DNA from: Betaproteobacteria bacterium
GTDB lineage: Bacteria > Pseudomonadota > Gammaproteobacteria > Burkholderiales > Rhodocyclaceae
Length of the DNA: 64,000 nucleotides
Assembly: GCA_016703785.1 (NCBI GenBank)
Contig: JADJBM010000008.1
Span: 192,947-256,946 of the forward strand
Direction: 5' to 3'
Positions 48,232-58,255 of this stretch are shown here, in pieces. Made by a program: the position numbers and the translations under genes. Position 1 is the stretch's first letter. The number at the start of each line of letters is the position of its first letter. A model generated the notes under the pieces. That model ran no database searches. It saw only the letters and a list, made by a program, of their open reading frames with translations, and was not told the origin of the DNA.

Positions 48232-48996
48232 TTACTTCCCTTCGAGGAATGCCGTCACGCGCCGCTGCGTCTCGGGCGCGGCAAGCAGCAGGCCGCTGCC
48301 GGCCAGTTCCGCCCCGAAGCCGTTCTCGCCGCTCCGCCCTGCCACGCTGATGCAATGCTTGTTGGCGACCAGCGTCTGCGGCGGCAGCTCGGCCAGGCGC
48401 GTCGCCATCGCCTGCGCCCTGGCCTCGAGTTCCGCGGCCGGCGCCGACCATTGCGCAAGGCCAAGGCCGACGGCGTCCGCTCCGGCAACGAGTTCGGCGC
48501 CCAGGATCAGGCGCCGCGCCACCGCTTCGCCACAGATGCGCGTCATGCGCTGCGTGCCGCCGGCGGCCGGCAGCAGGCCGAGGCGTGCCTCGGGCAGGCC
48601 GATGCGCGCAGTATCCGAAACGATGCGCAGGTCGCAGGCCAGCGCCAGTTCGAAGCCACCGCCCATGGCAGCGCCGCCGATCTCGGCCAGCGTCACCTGC
48701 GGCAGCGCCTCCATACGCGCGAAAACTTCCTGCATGCGTCGCGTCAGCGCGATCATGCGTTCGCGCCCGGCCGCACTGTCGAAGATGCTGCGCATCAGCG
48801 CCAGGTCGGCGCCGGCGCAGAAGACGCGCCCGCTGCTGCGTATCCGCAGGACGCCGACCTGCCCGGCCTGTGCCACCTCGTCCAGCACTTCATTCAGGCG
48901 ATCCACCCACGCCTCGTTGATGGCGTTGACCGGCGGGCGGCACAGCGTCGCCGTGGCGACGCCGCCTTCGATGGAGAGGGAAACCGTCTGTTCCAT
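48232..48996 (-). CDS. Enoyl-CoA hydratase/isomerase
   Basis: A 254-residue crotonase-family protein. GRVFCAGADLALM and GGAAMGGGFELALACDLR form the oxyanion hole with the first Glu, and LPEARLGLLPAAGGTQRMTR carries the second catalytic Glu, so hydratase activity is expected. The ATG at 48996 is 4 bases after the TetR stop, and upstream in-frame codons belong to the TetR shadow. It is the last gene of the minus-strand operon with the SDR and TetR genes and probably acts on a ring-derived enoyl-CoA. Confidence 0.88.
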   Translation of the reverse strand: MEQTVSLSIEGGVATATLCRPPVNAINEAWVDRLNEVLDEVAQAGQVGVLRIRSSGRVFCAGADLALMRSIFDSAAGRERMIALTRRMQEVFARMEALPQVTLAEIGGAAMGGGFELALACDLRIVSDTARIGLPEARLGLLPAAGGTQRMTRICGEAVARRLILGAELVAGADAVGLGLAQWSAPAAELEARAQAMATRLAELPPQTLVANKHCISVAGRSGENGFGAELAGSGLLLAAPETQRRVTAFLEGK

Positions 48997-49000
48997 TGCC

Positions 49001-49726
49001 CTATTTCGTCCGCTTGCCGCCTGCCGGCGCACGACGCCTGGCCTTGCGGCCCAGGCTGCCGAACGCATCCGTGCGCGCCTGCATGGCATCGAGCACGCGC
49101 CTGCCCTTGGCCGTCAGGAACGGCTCGACAAGCAGCTTGATGCCTTCGGCGACGTACTCCCCCAGGGCGAAGCGCCTGCCCACGGACCAGTGCTTGAGCG
49201 CCCAGGCATGGGCAAAGGCGACCAGCTGATACGCCAGCAGGTAGGTATTCACCTCCTGCATGTGGCCGCCCGCGACGCATTCGTCGACGCAGGCCTCGAT
49301 CAGGCGGTTGGTCCGCGTTTCCGCATCCTTCACCAGGACTCGGCGGTCGGCGCGCAGCGTCTTGGTCGAGCGATAGGCCAGCACCGTCGCATCGAGCAGG
49401 CCATCGACGATCCGGCAGTACGTCCACACCGCCATGCACAGCCGCTCGACCGGGTGTCCGACACCCTCGAGTTGCGGCGGGATGTCGTGCTCGTAGGTGT
49501 CGAGCACCATCTTCAGCGTCAGGAAGAGGATGTCGTCCTTGTCGCGGAAATACTGGTAGATCAGGCCGGTACTGATGCCGGCCGCCCGGGCGATTTTCTG
49601 GATGGTCGTGGGATAGTAACCCTCCTCGGAGAACAGCTTCACCGCCGCGCGCACGATCTGGCCACGCCGCTCCTCGACGAGCCTGGGGTCGCTCACCTGC
49701 GCCAGCACATCTCCGGCAGCACTCAT
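49001..49726 (-). CDS. TetR/AcrR-family regulator
   Basis: A 241-residue repressor. The N-terminal helix-turn-helix reads QIVRAAVKLFSEEGYYPTTIQKIA then AGISTGLIYQYFRDKDDIL (about residues 20-65). The C-terminal domain is ligand-binding and full length. The ATG at 49726 is preferred, with GGAGGG 6 bases upstream; an ATG at 49750 is possible. It is cotranscribed with catabolic genes, and the shared inverted repeat TGAATGA-N4-TCATTCA at three nearby promoters is its probable operator. The inducer is likely an aromatic acyl-CoA (inference). Confidence 0.9.
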   Translation of the reverse strand: MSAAGDVLAQVSDPRLVEERRGQIVRAAVKLFSEEGYYPTTIQKIARAAGISTGLIYQYFRDKDDILFLTLKMVLDTYEHDIPPQLEGVGHPVERLCMAVWTYCRIVDGLLDATVLAYRSTKTLRADRRVLVKDAETRTNRLIEACVDECVAGGHMQEVNTYLLAYQLVAFAHAWALKHWSVGRRFALGEYVAEGIKLLVEPFLTAKGRRVLDAMQARTDAFGSLGRKARRRAPAGGKRTK

Positions 49727-49801
49727 GTTTCCCTCCGGTTCATCGGTCATGGCGCGGAGTCTGCCATGGAATCGCATCGGGCAAGCCTTTCCCGAAGTGC
49801 T

Positions 49802-50355
49802 TCAGTTACCCTCGAACTTCGGCTTTTCGTATACAGCAGTTCGGCGGCGCGGCCCTGGCCGATGATGCGCGGCAGGATGGCGCAGGCGCCCATGTCGCAG
49901 CCGGCCAGGCCGACGCGGACGAAGAGGAAGGCGGTCTTGGTTTCCGGCGTGGCGTAGCGCAGGTCCGAGGCCATCGAGATGATCGCGCCGGCGCCGGCGC
50001 AGATGCCATCCACCGCAGAGATGATCGGCTGCGGGCAGGTGCGCATCTCCTTCACCAGGTTGCCCGTCATGCGGGTGAACGCCAGCAGCTCGTTCATGTT
50101 CATCTTGGTGAGCGGCCCGATGATTTCATGAACGTCGCCGCCCGAGCAGAAGTTGCCGCCTGCCCCGGTGATGACTACGACACGCACGTCCTCCGCATAC
50201 TGGAAGCGATGAAAGGTGTCGCGCAGTTCGGCGTAGCTCTCGAAGGTGAGCGGGTTCTTCCGTTCCGGACGGTTGAGGGTGATGGTGGCAACGCGATCCG
50301 CCACCTCCAGCTTGAAGTGCTCGGGACGCCATTCAGCGGCTTTCAGCTTGTACAT
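49802..50355 (-). pseudogene. Enoyl-CoA hydratase with internal 3' deletion
   Basis: The first 175 codons are an intact crotonase N-terminal part: GAGGNFCSGGDVHE, DGICAGAGAIISMASDL and GLAGCDMGACAILPRIIGQG, closest to the hydratase found with aminobenzoyl-CoA/salicylyl-CoA clusters. After AAELLYT the usual 70 or so residues are absent. In another frame the sequence then reads EKPKFEGN and stop at 49802-49804, a typical crotonase C-terminus. The junction is at about 49828/49829, so about 200 bases have been lost here or in assembly. As written the frame runs on to 49747 with unrelated residues. Confidence 0.75.
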
Positions 50356-50394
50356 TCGATTCTCCTGTTCATTAATGTTTGCAAGCCGGCGGGT

Positions 50395-51140
50395 TCAGCC
50401 CGCCAGCGTCAGGCCGCCGCTCACGCTGAGCACCTGGCCGGTGACGAAGCTGGCCTGGTCGCTGGCGAAAAACAGCACCGCATCGGCGAGCTCGGAGGGT
50501 TTGGCCAGGCGGCGCATCGGGGTGGCCTTGACGAAGGCCTCCTGGTGCTTTTCCGGTACGGCACGCAGCAGCGGCGTGTCGGTCGGGCCGGGGCAGACGC
50601 AGTTGACATTGATGTTGTAGCGGGCCACTTCCCGCGCCAGCGACTTGCAGAAGGCGATGGCGCCGCCCTTGGCGCCGGAATAGACGGTCTCGCCGAGGCT
50701 GCCGACGCGGCCGGCGTCGCTCGCCACGACGACCACCTTGCCGCTCCCGCGCTCGATCATCTTGTCGAGGAAGGCGTGGGTGACGGCCACCGGTCCGAGC
50801 AGATTGAGATCGATCACCTTGCGCCAGAACTCCGGCGTATTCTCCATGAAGGGCTGGATCTTGCCCCAGCCGGCGACGTTGGCGACGATGTCAACGTGCC
50901 CGCGCCGTGCATACGCCTGCTGCTTGCACTGCGCTATCGATTCAAGGTCGGTAACGTCGAGGCGGACGAATTCCGCCCCCAGTCCGCGCGCGCTCAGCTC
51001 GGCGGCGGCGGCCCGCCCCTTTCCTCGTCGATGTCGCCGAGAAACACGTAGGCGCCTTCCGCCGCCAGGGTCTCCGCCGTGGCCCGCCCGATGCCCGAAG
51101 CGGCGCCCGTGACCACCGCTGTCCTGTCTTTCAGTTTCAT
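50395..51140 (-). CDS. Short-chain dehydrogenase (one frameshift), probable 3-hydroxyacyl-CoA dehydrogenase
   Basis: With one missing base restored near 51015 (GGC-CGG read as GGCGG) the gene encodes 248 residues. The start MKLKDRTAVVTGAASGIGRA at 51140 gives the TGxxxGxG cofactor motif, which only appears in the corrected frame. NVAGWGKIQPF, ASDAGRVGS, the catalytic YSGAKGG and PGPTDTPLL follow. It resembles BadH-type 2-hydroxycyclohexanecarboxyl-CoA dehydrogenase and its aminobenzoyl-CoA-cluster relatives. It is first in the minus-strand operon. Confidence 0.85.
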
Positions 51141-51210
51141 TGAATTCACGCCTCCAAAATGAAGCCTGGCGAAGCCGGCGGCGTTCCGCCGGCCAATCGA
51201 TCCAGTTGCC

Positions 51211-51228
51211 TGAATGATTGCTCATTCA
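51211..51228. promoter_or_regulatory. TetR-type operator, site 1
   Basis: TGAATGA-TTGC-TCATTCA, a perfect 7-bp inverted repeat with a 4-base spacer, in the divergent gap between the SDR (minus) and CoA ligase (plus) genes, 70 bases before the SDR start. Confidence 0.75.
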
Positions 51229-51313
51229 TTTTCAGGTGTCAAGCTTTATCAGCACCGCGATCGATCGCCAAACGAATTGGCAAGCATGGACATGGAAGCA
51301 TTGACAAGCGAGA

Positions 51314-51331
51314 TGAATGAGTGTTCAATCA
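51314..51331. promoter_or_regulatory. TetR-type operator, site 2
   Basis: TGAATGA-GTGT-TCAATCA, the same repeat with one mismatch in the second arm, 31 bases before the ligase ATG at 51363. An alternative ligase ATG at 51321 would lie inside this site, which argues for 51363 as start. Confidence 0.7.
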
Positions 51332-51362
51332 TTGCAAGACCAACCATTTCGGGAACGGAAGC

Positions 51363-52916
51363 ATGAAGGGTTTCATGATCGCTGCGGACGAGATCATTGG
51401 TCGTCCCCTGGCCCCGGTTCTCGGCGGGCAAACTGCCATCCTGTGCGGCGACCGCACGGTCAGCTATGCGACGCTGGAGACGGAGGTCAACCGTCACGGC
51501 AACGCGCTCAAGGCGCAGGGCATCGGACGCGGCGCGCGGGTGCTCTTCCTGATGGACGATTCGCCCGAACTGGTGGCCGCCTACCTAGGCACGCTGCGCA
51601 TCGGCGCCGTCGCCGTCGCCCTCAACGTGCGCCTGGCGCCGCGCGACCTGCGCTTCGTCATCGAGGACAGCGCCTGCAGCGCGCTCTTCGTCGATGCCCA
51701 TTTCCTCGATCTCTATGAAAGCGCCGTCGAGGGGATGGCCGCGCCGCCGCTGCCCATCCTCCTGGGCAAGGCATCGGCGCCCCCCTATCTCGGCCATGCC
51801 GAGTTCCTCGCCAGTCAACCGGACCGGCTCGAGTCGACGCTGGTCGATCCCGAGGAAGTCGGCTTCTGGCTGTATTCCTCCGGCACCACCGGCAAGCCGA
51901 AGGCGGTGATGCACCCGCACCGCACCGCGCGGGTGGCCGACTGCCTCGAGCGCGAACTGCTCGGCGTGCGTCCCGGCGACCGCATATTCACCACGTCGAA
52001 GATCTTCTTCGGCTTCGCCCTCGGCCATTCCCTGATGGGCGGCCTGCAATGCGGCGCCACCATCATCCTCTCGCCGGCCTGGCCGGAGCCCCGTCTGATC
52101 ATCGCCACGGTCGAGCGCCACCAGCCCGATGTCTTTTTCAGCACGCCGGTGATGTACCGCAACCTGCTGCGCGAGGGCGCACCGGCGAACCCCGCCTTCC
52201 GCCGCATCCGGCATTTCGTCTCCGCCGGCGAGAAACTGCACGAGTCGCTCTACGAGGACTGGCTGGAACTGGCCGGCAAGCCGATCTGCGACGGCATCGG
52301 CGCCTCGGAGACGGTGTTCCTGTTCCTGGTTAACCGGCCGGAGGATTCCCGCGCCGGTTCGTCCGGACGGCCGGTGCCGTGGGCGGAGGTGCGCCTTGTC
52401 GGCGAAGACGGCAAGGACATCACCACGCCGGACACGCCGGGGCTGATTGCCATCCGCACCCCCTGCCAGTTCGTCGGCTACTGGAACCTGCCGGAGCTCA
52501 CCGCGCGCGCGCTGCGCGACGGCTGGTACTTCCCCGGCGACATGTTCGAATTCGACGCGGAAGGCCGCTGGTGCCACCTGGGTCGTGCCGACGACATGCT
52601 CAAGGTGTCCGGCCAATGGGTCAGCCCGGCCGAGATCGAGGCCTGTGCCCTGACGGTGCCCGGCGTGGCCGAGGTAGCCGTCGTCGGCTATCCCAACGAG
52701 GACGGCCTGACGCGAATCGCGCTGTTCGCCGTGCCGCGCGATCCGGAGGCCGACCAGGCGGCCTTGAACGAGGCGCTGCTGCAGACCTTCAAGTCCACCC
52801 TGTCGATCTACAAGTGCCCGCGCACCATCCGCTTCCTGAAGCAGATGCCGCAGACGGCGACCGGCAAGATGCAGCGCTTCCGGCTGCGCGAATTGCTGCG
52901 GAATCCGGCATCATGA
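51363..52916 (+). CDS. Benzoate-CoA ligase family aryl-CoA ligase
   Basis: A 517-residue adenylate-forming ligase. LYSSGTTGKPKAVMHPH is the A3 motif, DGIGASETVFLFLVN the A5 motif, GWYFPGDMFEFDAEGRWCHLGRADDMLKVSGQWVSP (broken into GWYFPGDMF and GRADDMLKVSGQWVSP) the hinge, and QTATGKMQRFRLRE the catalytic Lys. The FWLYSSGTTG context and IFFGFALGHSL are typical of benzoate-, hydroxybenzoate- and 2-aminobenzoate-CoA ligases; the exact acid cannot be told. An operator for the TetR regulator lies just upstream. Confidence 0.9.
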   Translation: MKGFMIAADEIIGRPLAPVLGGQTAILCGDRTVSYATLETEVNRHGNALKAQGIGRGARVLFLMDDSPELVAAYLGTLRIGAVAVALNVRLAPRDLRFVIEDSACSALFVDAHFLDLYESAVEGMAAPPLPILLGKASAPPYLGHAEFLASQPDRLESTLVDPEEVGFWLYSSGTTGKPKAVMHPHRTARVADCLERELLGVRPGDRIFTTSKIFFGFALGHSLMGGLQCGATIILSPAWPEPRLIIATVERHQPDVFFSTPVMYRNLLREGAPANPAFRRIRHFVSAGEKLHESLYEDWLELAGKPICDGIGASETVFLFLVNRPEDSRAGSSGRPVPWAEVRLVGEDGKDITTPDTPGLIAIRTPCQFVGYWNLPELTARALRDGWYFPGDMFEFDAEGRWCHLGRADDMLKVSGQWVSPAEIEACALTVPGVAEVAVVGYPNEDGLTRIALFAVPRDPEADQAALNEALLQTFKSTLSIYKCPRTIRFLKQMPQTATGKMQRFRLRELLRNPAS

Positions 52917-52944
52917 CGGGCGCTGACCTTCACGCGAGGACACC

Positions 52945-54123
<1,179 letters not shown>

Positions 54124-54166
54124 GCATCCTTGCCTCGCGGCCAGGATCCCCCTCTGTTCGCAAGCC

Positions 54167-54184
54167 TGAATGATCGTTCATTCA
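54167..54184. promoter_or_regulatory. TetR-type operator, site 3
   Basis: TGAATGA-TCGT-TCATTCA, a perfect copy of the repeat seen at 51211, placed 22 bases before the ATG of the benzoyl-CoA reductase-like gene. Confidence 0.75.
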
Positions 54185-54206
54185 TTTATCAGAAAAGGAA
54201 ATTGTC

Positions 54207-55515
54207 ATGGCCAAGTACCCGACCGAACCGCTGAAGTGCTGGAAGAAGGCCAAGGAACTGCGCGAGCAGTACTACATCAACTACGCCCGCGCCAAGGACA
54301 AGGGCGGCATCCGCTGGGGCGCCGCCGGCTGGTCCTTCGACGCCATTCCGACGGCGTTCGGCGACGACGTCCATCCCCTCACCGGGGAGCCCTATGGCGC
54401 CAGCATCGCCTTCGACCGCAAGTTCGCCAAGGAATGCCTGGACGCGGCCGAAGCCGCCGGCTTCGCCCGCGATCTGTGCGCCTACATGCGCCTCTACTGG
54501 GGCGGCATGCATCTCAACAAGTACCTCTACGGCGGCGAGTTCCCCAAGCCCGACTTCAACTTCCAGACGCAGATCTGCTGCTCCCACGCCAAGTGGTACC
54601 AGCACGCCTCGAAGTATGAGGGCGTGCCGGATTTCTACGTCGACGTCAGCATCGGCGCCTACAAGGACATCGACGAGAGCCGCCTCGACTACGTCACCAA
54701 CCAGCTGCACGAATCGATCGAGTTCGTCGAGAAGGTCACCGGGCGCAAATGCGACGACGAACTGCTGATCCGCGCCGTGAAGAACGAGATGCGCGCCACC
54801 TCGCTGTGGGCCGAGGTCTGCCTGCTCAACCAGACGCGCCCTGCCCCGCTCGACGAGAAGACGATGTACTCGCTCTACGTGCTGGCGGTGCTGCACAAGT
54901 CCTCGCAATGGTGCGCCGACTTCTACCAGGAGCTGCTCGACGAGGTGAATGACCGCGTCGCCCGCGGCATCGCCGCCGTACCTAACAGGCGCTGCCGCGT
55001 CGCCAGGCGACACGCAGCCGCCCTGGGCCTTCCTGAAGATCTTCCGCTATCTCGAGGAATTCGGCGCCGTCTCCATCGGCTCGCTGTACACCTTCGGCCT
55101 GGAAGGCACCTGGGAGACGCGCGAGGACGGCAGCTGGATGCCGCGCACCCTGCCGTGGAAGAAGGGCATCGAGATCAACGACCGCGCCACGGCGCTGCGC
55201 CTGTACGCCGACTGGAACCTGTCGAAGCCGCTGTGGCAGCACTTCTTCGATCCCTCGCTGAAGACCGAGATGATGAAGTACATCGTCAAGCACTGGGGCG
55301 TGGACGGCGTCATGATCCACATGAACCGCGGCTGCGAGGGCCTCTCCATGGGCATCATGGAGAACCGCCTGGGCCTGGCCGCTTCGGGCGTCCCGGTGAT
55401 GACCTTCGAAGGCAACATGGGCGACGAGCGCGAGTTCGACCTCGGCCGCACGCAGAACCGCGTCGATTCGTTCATGGAGACGCTGAACCTGAAGCGCGAC
55501 TTCGTCGCCGCCTGA
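54207..55515 (+). CDS. Class I benzoyl-CoA reductase-like subunit (BzdO/BcrB family), frameshifted
   Basis: A 2-hydroxyacyl-CoA dehydratase/benzoyl-CoA reductase superfamily subunit. The N-terminal YPTEPLKCWKKAKELREQYY, QICCSHAKWYQHASKYEG and C-terminal HMNRGCEGLSMGIMENRL supply cysteines for the iron-sulfur cluster, and TQPPWAFLKIFRYLEEFGA is a strong family block. The frame breaks between 54986 and 55007. Restoring a G after 54986 and another near 55006 gives 436 residues, normal for the family. In known ATP-dependent reductases this subunit works with three others that are not in the window, so it is an orphan here. AGGAA precedes the ATG. Confidence 0.83.
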
Positions 55516-55526
55516 GCGGCCCGCAC

Positions 55527-55794
55527 TAGAGCGCCTAACAGAATGAAACGCACGTGCGGCTAAGGCATTCGGCTGCGGAACAAGGCGCGCCGACGCCGCT
55601 TGGGTGATTCCCAAGCAAGGAGGCGCAACGCCGTGCCGCGGCCGAATGCCGACGCCCCTTCGGGTTGGGCTTTGGCGGCGCGTCTGCGGCGTTGCGGCGC
55701 TTGCCCGCAGAATGACTGCGGGCGGCGCGCCGCGCCTTGCATCCATCGCCGCCAAAGCCCAAGCACGTGTGTTTCATTCTGTTAGGCGCTCTAA
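55527..55794. mobile_element. 268-bp MITE-like element with 30-bp terminal inverted repeats
   Basis: The ends at 55527-55556 and 55765-55794 are inverted repeats matching at 29 of 30 positions, beginning TAGAGCGCCTAACAG. TA at both outer ends is compatible with a TA target duplication as made by IS630/Tc1-type transposases. Inside are further perfect inverted repeats: TTGGGCTTTGGCGGCG at 55665-55680 with 55748-55763, and GGCATTCGGC at 55564-55573 with 55641-55650. There is no transposase-sized gene. It fills almost all of the gap between the reductase-like gene and the peroxiredoxin gene. Confidence 0.85.
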
Positions 55795-55828
55795 AGTCAG
55801 TCCGCCCGGTACGGCGACACGGGCGGGC

Positions 55829-56525
55829 CTATTTCCCGGACGGGCGCTTTTTCGGCGCCTTCGCCCGCGGTGCCGGCTTGCGGGGAAGCTCGGTTCTGGA
55901 AAAATACCAGTCGACGGAATCGGGACTGCGTTTCGCGCGGGCGTCGGCCTCGGCCAGCGTGGCCGGCGGCGGCAGCACCGCCTTGTCGCCGGGCTGCCAG
56001 CCTTCGGGGGTGGCGACGTCATGTTGGTCGGAAGTCTGCATCGCCTGCAGCATGCGCAGGAACTCCTCCACCGAGCGGCCGTTGCTCATCGGGTAGTACA
56101 CCATCGCCCGCACCTTCAATGCGGGATCGATGAAGAAGGCGGCACGCACCGCCGAGGTGTCGCTGGCGCCGTGCTGGATCATGCCGTAGTCGTGGGCCAC
56201 GCGCATCGACTGGTCCTCGACGATGGGAAACGGCACCTCGACGCCGAAATTGTCGCGGATGCTGCGCAGCCAGGCGACGTGCGAGAAGGTGCTGTCGACC
56301 GACAGCCCCAGCAGCTCGCAGCCGAGGGCCTTGAAACGCGGGTAGGCCCGGGAGAAGGCGACGATCTCCGAAGTGCACCGGCGTGAAGTCAGCCGGGTGC
56401 GAGAACAGGATCAACCACTGGCCGCGGTAGTCAGCCAGCTTGCGTGGCCCCTGTGTGGTGCGCGCGGAAAAATCGGGGGCCGCTTCGTTGAGCCGCGGCA
56501 GGCTGGTCTTCCAAACGTCTTCCAT
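55829..56525 (-). CDS. Peroxiredoxin (2-base deletion at the active-site codon)
   Basis: An AhpC/TSA-family peroxiredoxin of 1-Cys/Prx6 type. FSARTTQGPRKLADYRGQWLILFSHPADFTPV starts the thioredoxin fold (its LFSHPADFTPV is diagnostic), and VPFPIVEDQSMRVAHDYGMIQ and VRAAFFIDPALKVRAMVYYP continue in the other frame. At about 56374 the sequence reads GTGCACTTC where GTGTGCACTTC is expected; the missing TG removes the peroxidatic Cys of PVCTSE and shifts the frame. With it restored the protein is 232 residues. The Lys/Pro-rich C-terminus is a short extension. Loss of one GT repeat unit suggests a sequence error. Confidence 0.82.
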
Positions 56526-56544
56526 GTCCGTCTCCTCTGTTTTC

Positions 56545-56967
56545 CTAGAGCGGCGCCTCGAAGCGCGCCTTGATTTCCTCGGGCACCGGCGCCGCCTTCA
56601 TGCTCTCGGGGTCGGCCGGGTCACGCAGCGCCCAGACGCGCAGTTCGTGCCCCTCGACGACGACCTTTCCTGCATTGTGCACGCGGTGCCGCACCAGGAA
56701 CAGCTTGTTGCGCCACTCGTCGATCCAGCTCTCGATGGCGATGCGCTCGCCGAAGCGCGAGGGCCCGAGGAACTTTGCGTTGGCGTCGACGATGGGAAAG
56801 CCCGCCAGTCGGTACTGCACGAACAGCTGCGGCCAGGCCATGCCGCGCTCGCGAAACAGGTTCTCGGTGGCGCGGTCGAACCAGTCGAAATAGCGTGGAT
56901 AGAAGACGATGCGCGCCGGATCGCAGTCGGCGAAGTCCACCACGAATTCCAGGCGAGCGGGGGTCAC
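56545..56967 (-). CDS. 4-Hydroxybenzoyl-CoA thioesterase-like hotdog protein
   Basis: A 140-residue hotdog-fold thioesterase. VDFADCDPARIVFYPRYFDWFDRA contains the catalytic Asp of the 4-hydroxybenzoyl-CoA thioesterase/YbgC group (FADCDPARIVFYPRYF is the key part), and FLGPSRFGERIAIESW and VVEGHELRVWAL complete the fold. It could release a free aromatic acid from CoA, fitting the surrounding phenylpropanoid-CoA genes, or act as a proofreading enzyme. Confidence 0.85.
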   Translation of the reverse strand: MTPARLEFVVDFADCDPARIVFYPRYFDWFDRATENLFRERGMAWPQLFVQYRLAGFPIVDANAKFLGPSRFGERIAIESWIDEWRNKLFLVRHRVHNAGKVVVEGHELRVWALRDPADPESMKAAPVPEEIKARFEAPL

Positions 56968-57016
56968 GGAGCGTCGGCGTGTTTGATTGTCTGTAATTTA
57001 TTTTAACTCTAAAGCT

Positions 57017-58250
57017 TCAACCTGGTTCACGGCCAAGCCGGCAGCTACTTGCGCGCTGCCTCCTGACCCGCAGCACCAGCGCCATGCCGGAATCCCCCGC
57101 GGCGCAGCCGGTGAACAGGCCGACGCCGCCGCCGCGCAGGGCGAGCTCCTCGATCAGCTCGATCGTCGAGCGCAGGCCGGTCGGGCCCTGCGGGTGGCCC
57201 CAGATCAGCGAGCAGCCGTAGTTGTTCATTTTCCCCAGCGGAAAGCCGGTGTCGCGGGCAAAGGCGATGTCGTTGGCGGCGAAGGGGTTGTGCGACTTCA
57301 CCGCGTCGACGTCCTTGATGGTGAGGCCGGCCTGCTTCAGCGCCACCTGCGCGGCGGGCGCCGGTGCCAGCGGCATGTAGCCCTTCTCGACGCGCGCCTG
57401 GCCGAAGCCGAGCAGCTCGACCTCGATGGCCGAGTCGGCGGAAAGCGCGCGCGCCAGTTCGCGCGTGGTGACGATCATGCCGGCGTTGCCGTCGGCCGGA
57501 TGGGTCTGCGTGCCGAAGGTGTGGGTGCCGTTCGGTTTGACCGGCGAGTTTCGCCAACCCCTCGGCGGTAGTCGGGAAGATGCCTTCGTCGGCGGCCAGC
57601 GTGCCGGTCTGCCTGCGGAAGCCGGAGTCGAAGAGCGGCGCCTCGACCATGTAGCGGCGCTGGAAGGCGCGGTCGTCGGCCAGCGCGGCCTGGTACTGGG
57701 CGTAGCGGGCCAGCGTCACCTCGTTCAGCTCGGCCGGCGCTGACGCCCAGGCGCGCCAGGCGTTCTCCGCCGTGTCGATCATGGCGTTCTTCGCGTAGGG
57801 ATCGTGGCCGAAGTTGTCGAGCGTCCAGCTCTCGGTGATGCCGCGGCCGCCCGGCGCCGTCGCGTCCGGATAGTAGACGACCGGACCATTGGACATGCGG
57901 TCGGCGCAGACGATGAGGGCGCAGCCGGCGCTGCCCTGGGCGATTTCCGCCGCCGCCATCTGCAGCGCCCGCGCGCTGGTGGCGCAGGCCTGCTGCACCG
58001 TCGGGCCGGGAACGCTCTCCAAGCCAAGCATGCCGGTGAGCCAGGGCAGGCCGTAGAAGCTGCCCGGCTGTGGATTGGTGATACCGAGGATGCCGAGGTC
58101 GATGCGCTCCTTCGGGATGCGCTTCGTCTCGAGGAACCTGCGGCCGACTTCGGCGGCGAGGCGGATGCTGTTCAGGTTGGCCAGCGCGCCCTGCCACTTG
58201 GCGAAGGGCGTGGACCAGTAGCTGCCGTAGGGGATGAATGCGTTTGCCAT
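57017..58250 (-). CDS. Thiolase family protein (one frameshift)
   Basis: An acetyl-CoA acetyltransferase/SCP2-type thiolase. The nucleophilic Cys is in VQQACATSARALQMA near residue 90, SHNPFAANDIAF replaces the usual NEAFA loop, GHPQGPTGLRS holds the catalytic His and TGCAAGDSGMAL the second Cys. The frame breaks at 57549-57551, where TTT on the plus strand (AAA in the gene) would need to be TT; then LANSPVKPNGTHTFGTQTHP joins both halves and the protein is about 410 residues. The exact C-terminus is uncertain. It starts 6 bases after the dehydrogenase stop and would release acetyl-CoA from a 3-keto-phenylpropanoyl-CoA. Confidence 0.82.
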
Positions 58251-58255
58251 GATGC

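Noticed and set aside
49727..49777. An upstream ATG for the TetR gene
   Set aside because: The ATG at 49726 has a good Shine-Dalgarno site and the upstream codons overlap the hydratase gene end.
55604..56386. A 260-codon open frame crossing the MITE and the peroxiredoxin gene
   Set aside because: Its first third is MITE sequence and the rest is antisense of the peroxiredoxin gene; no homology.
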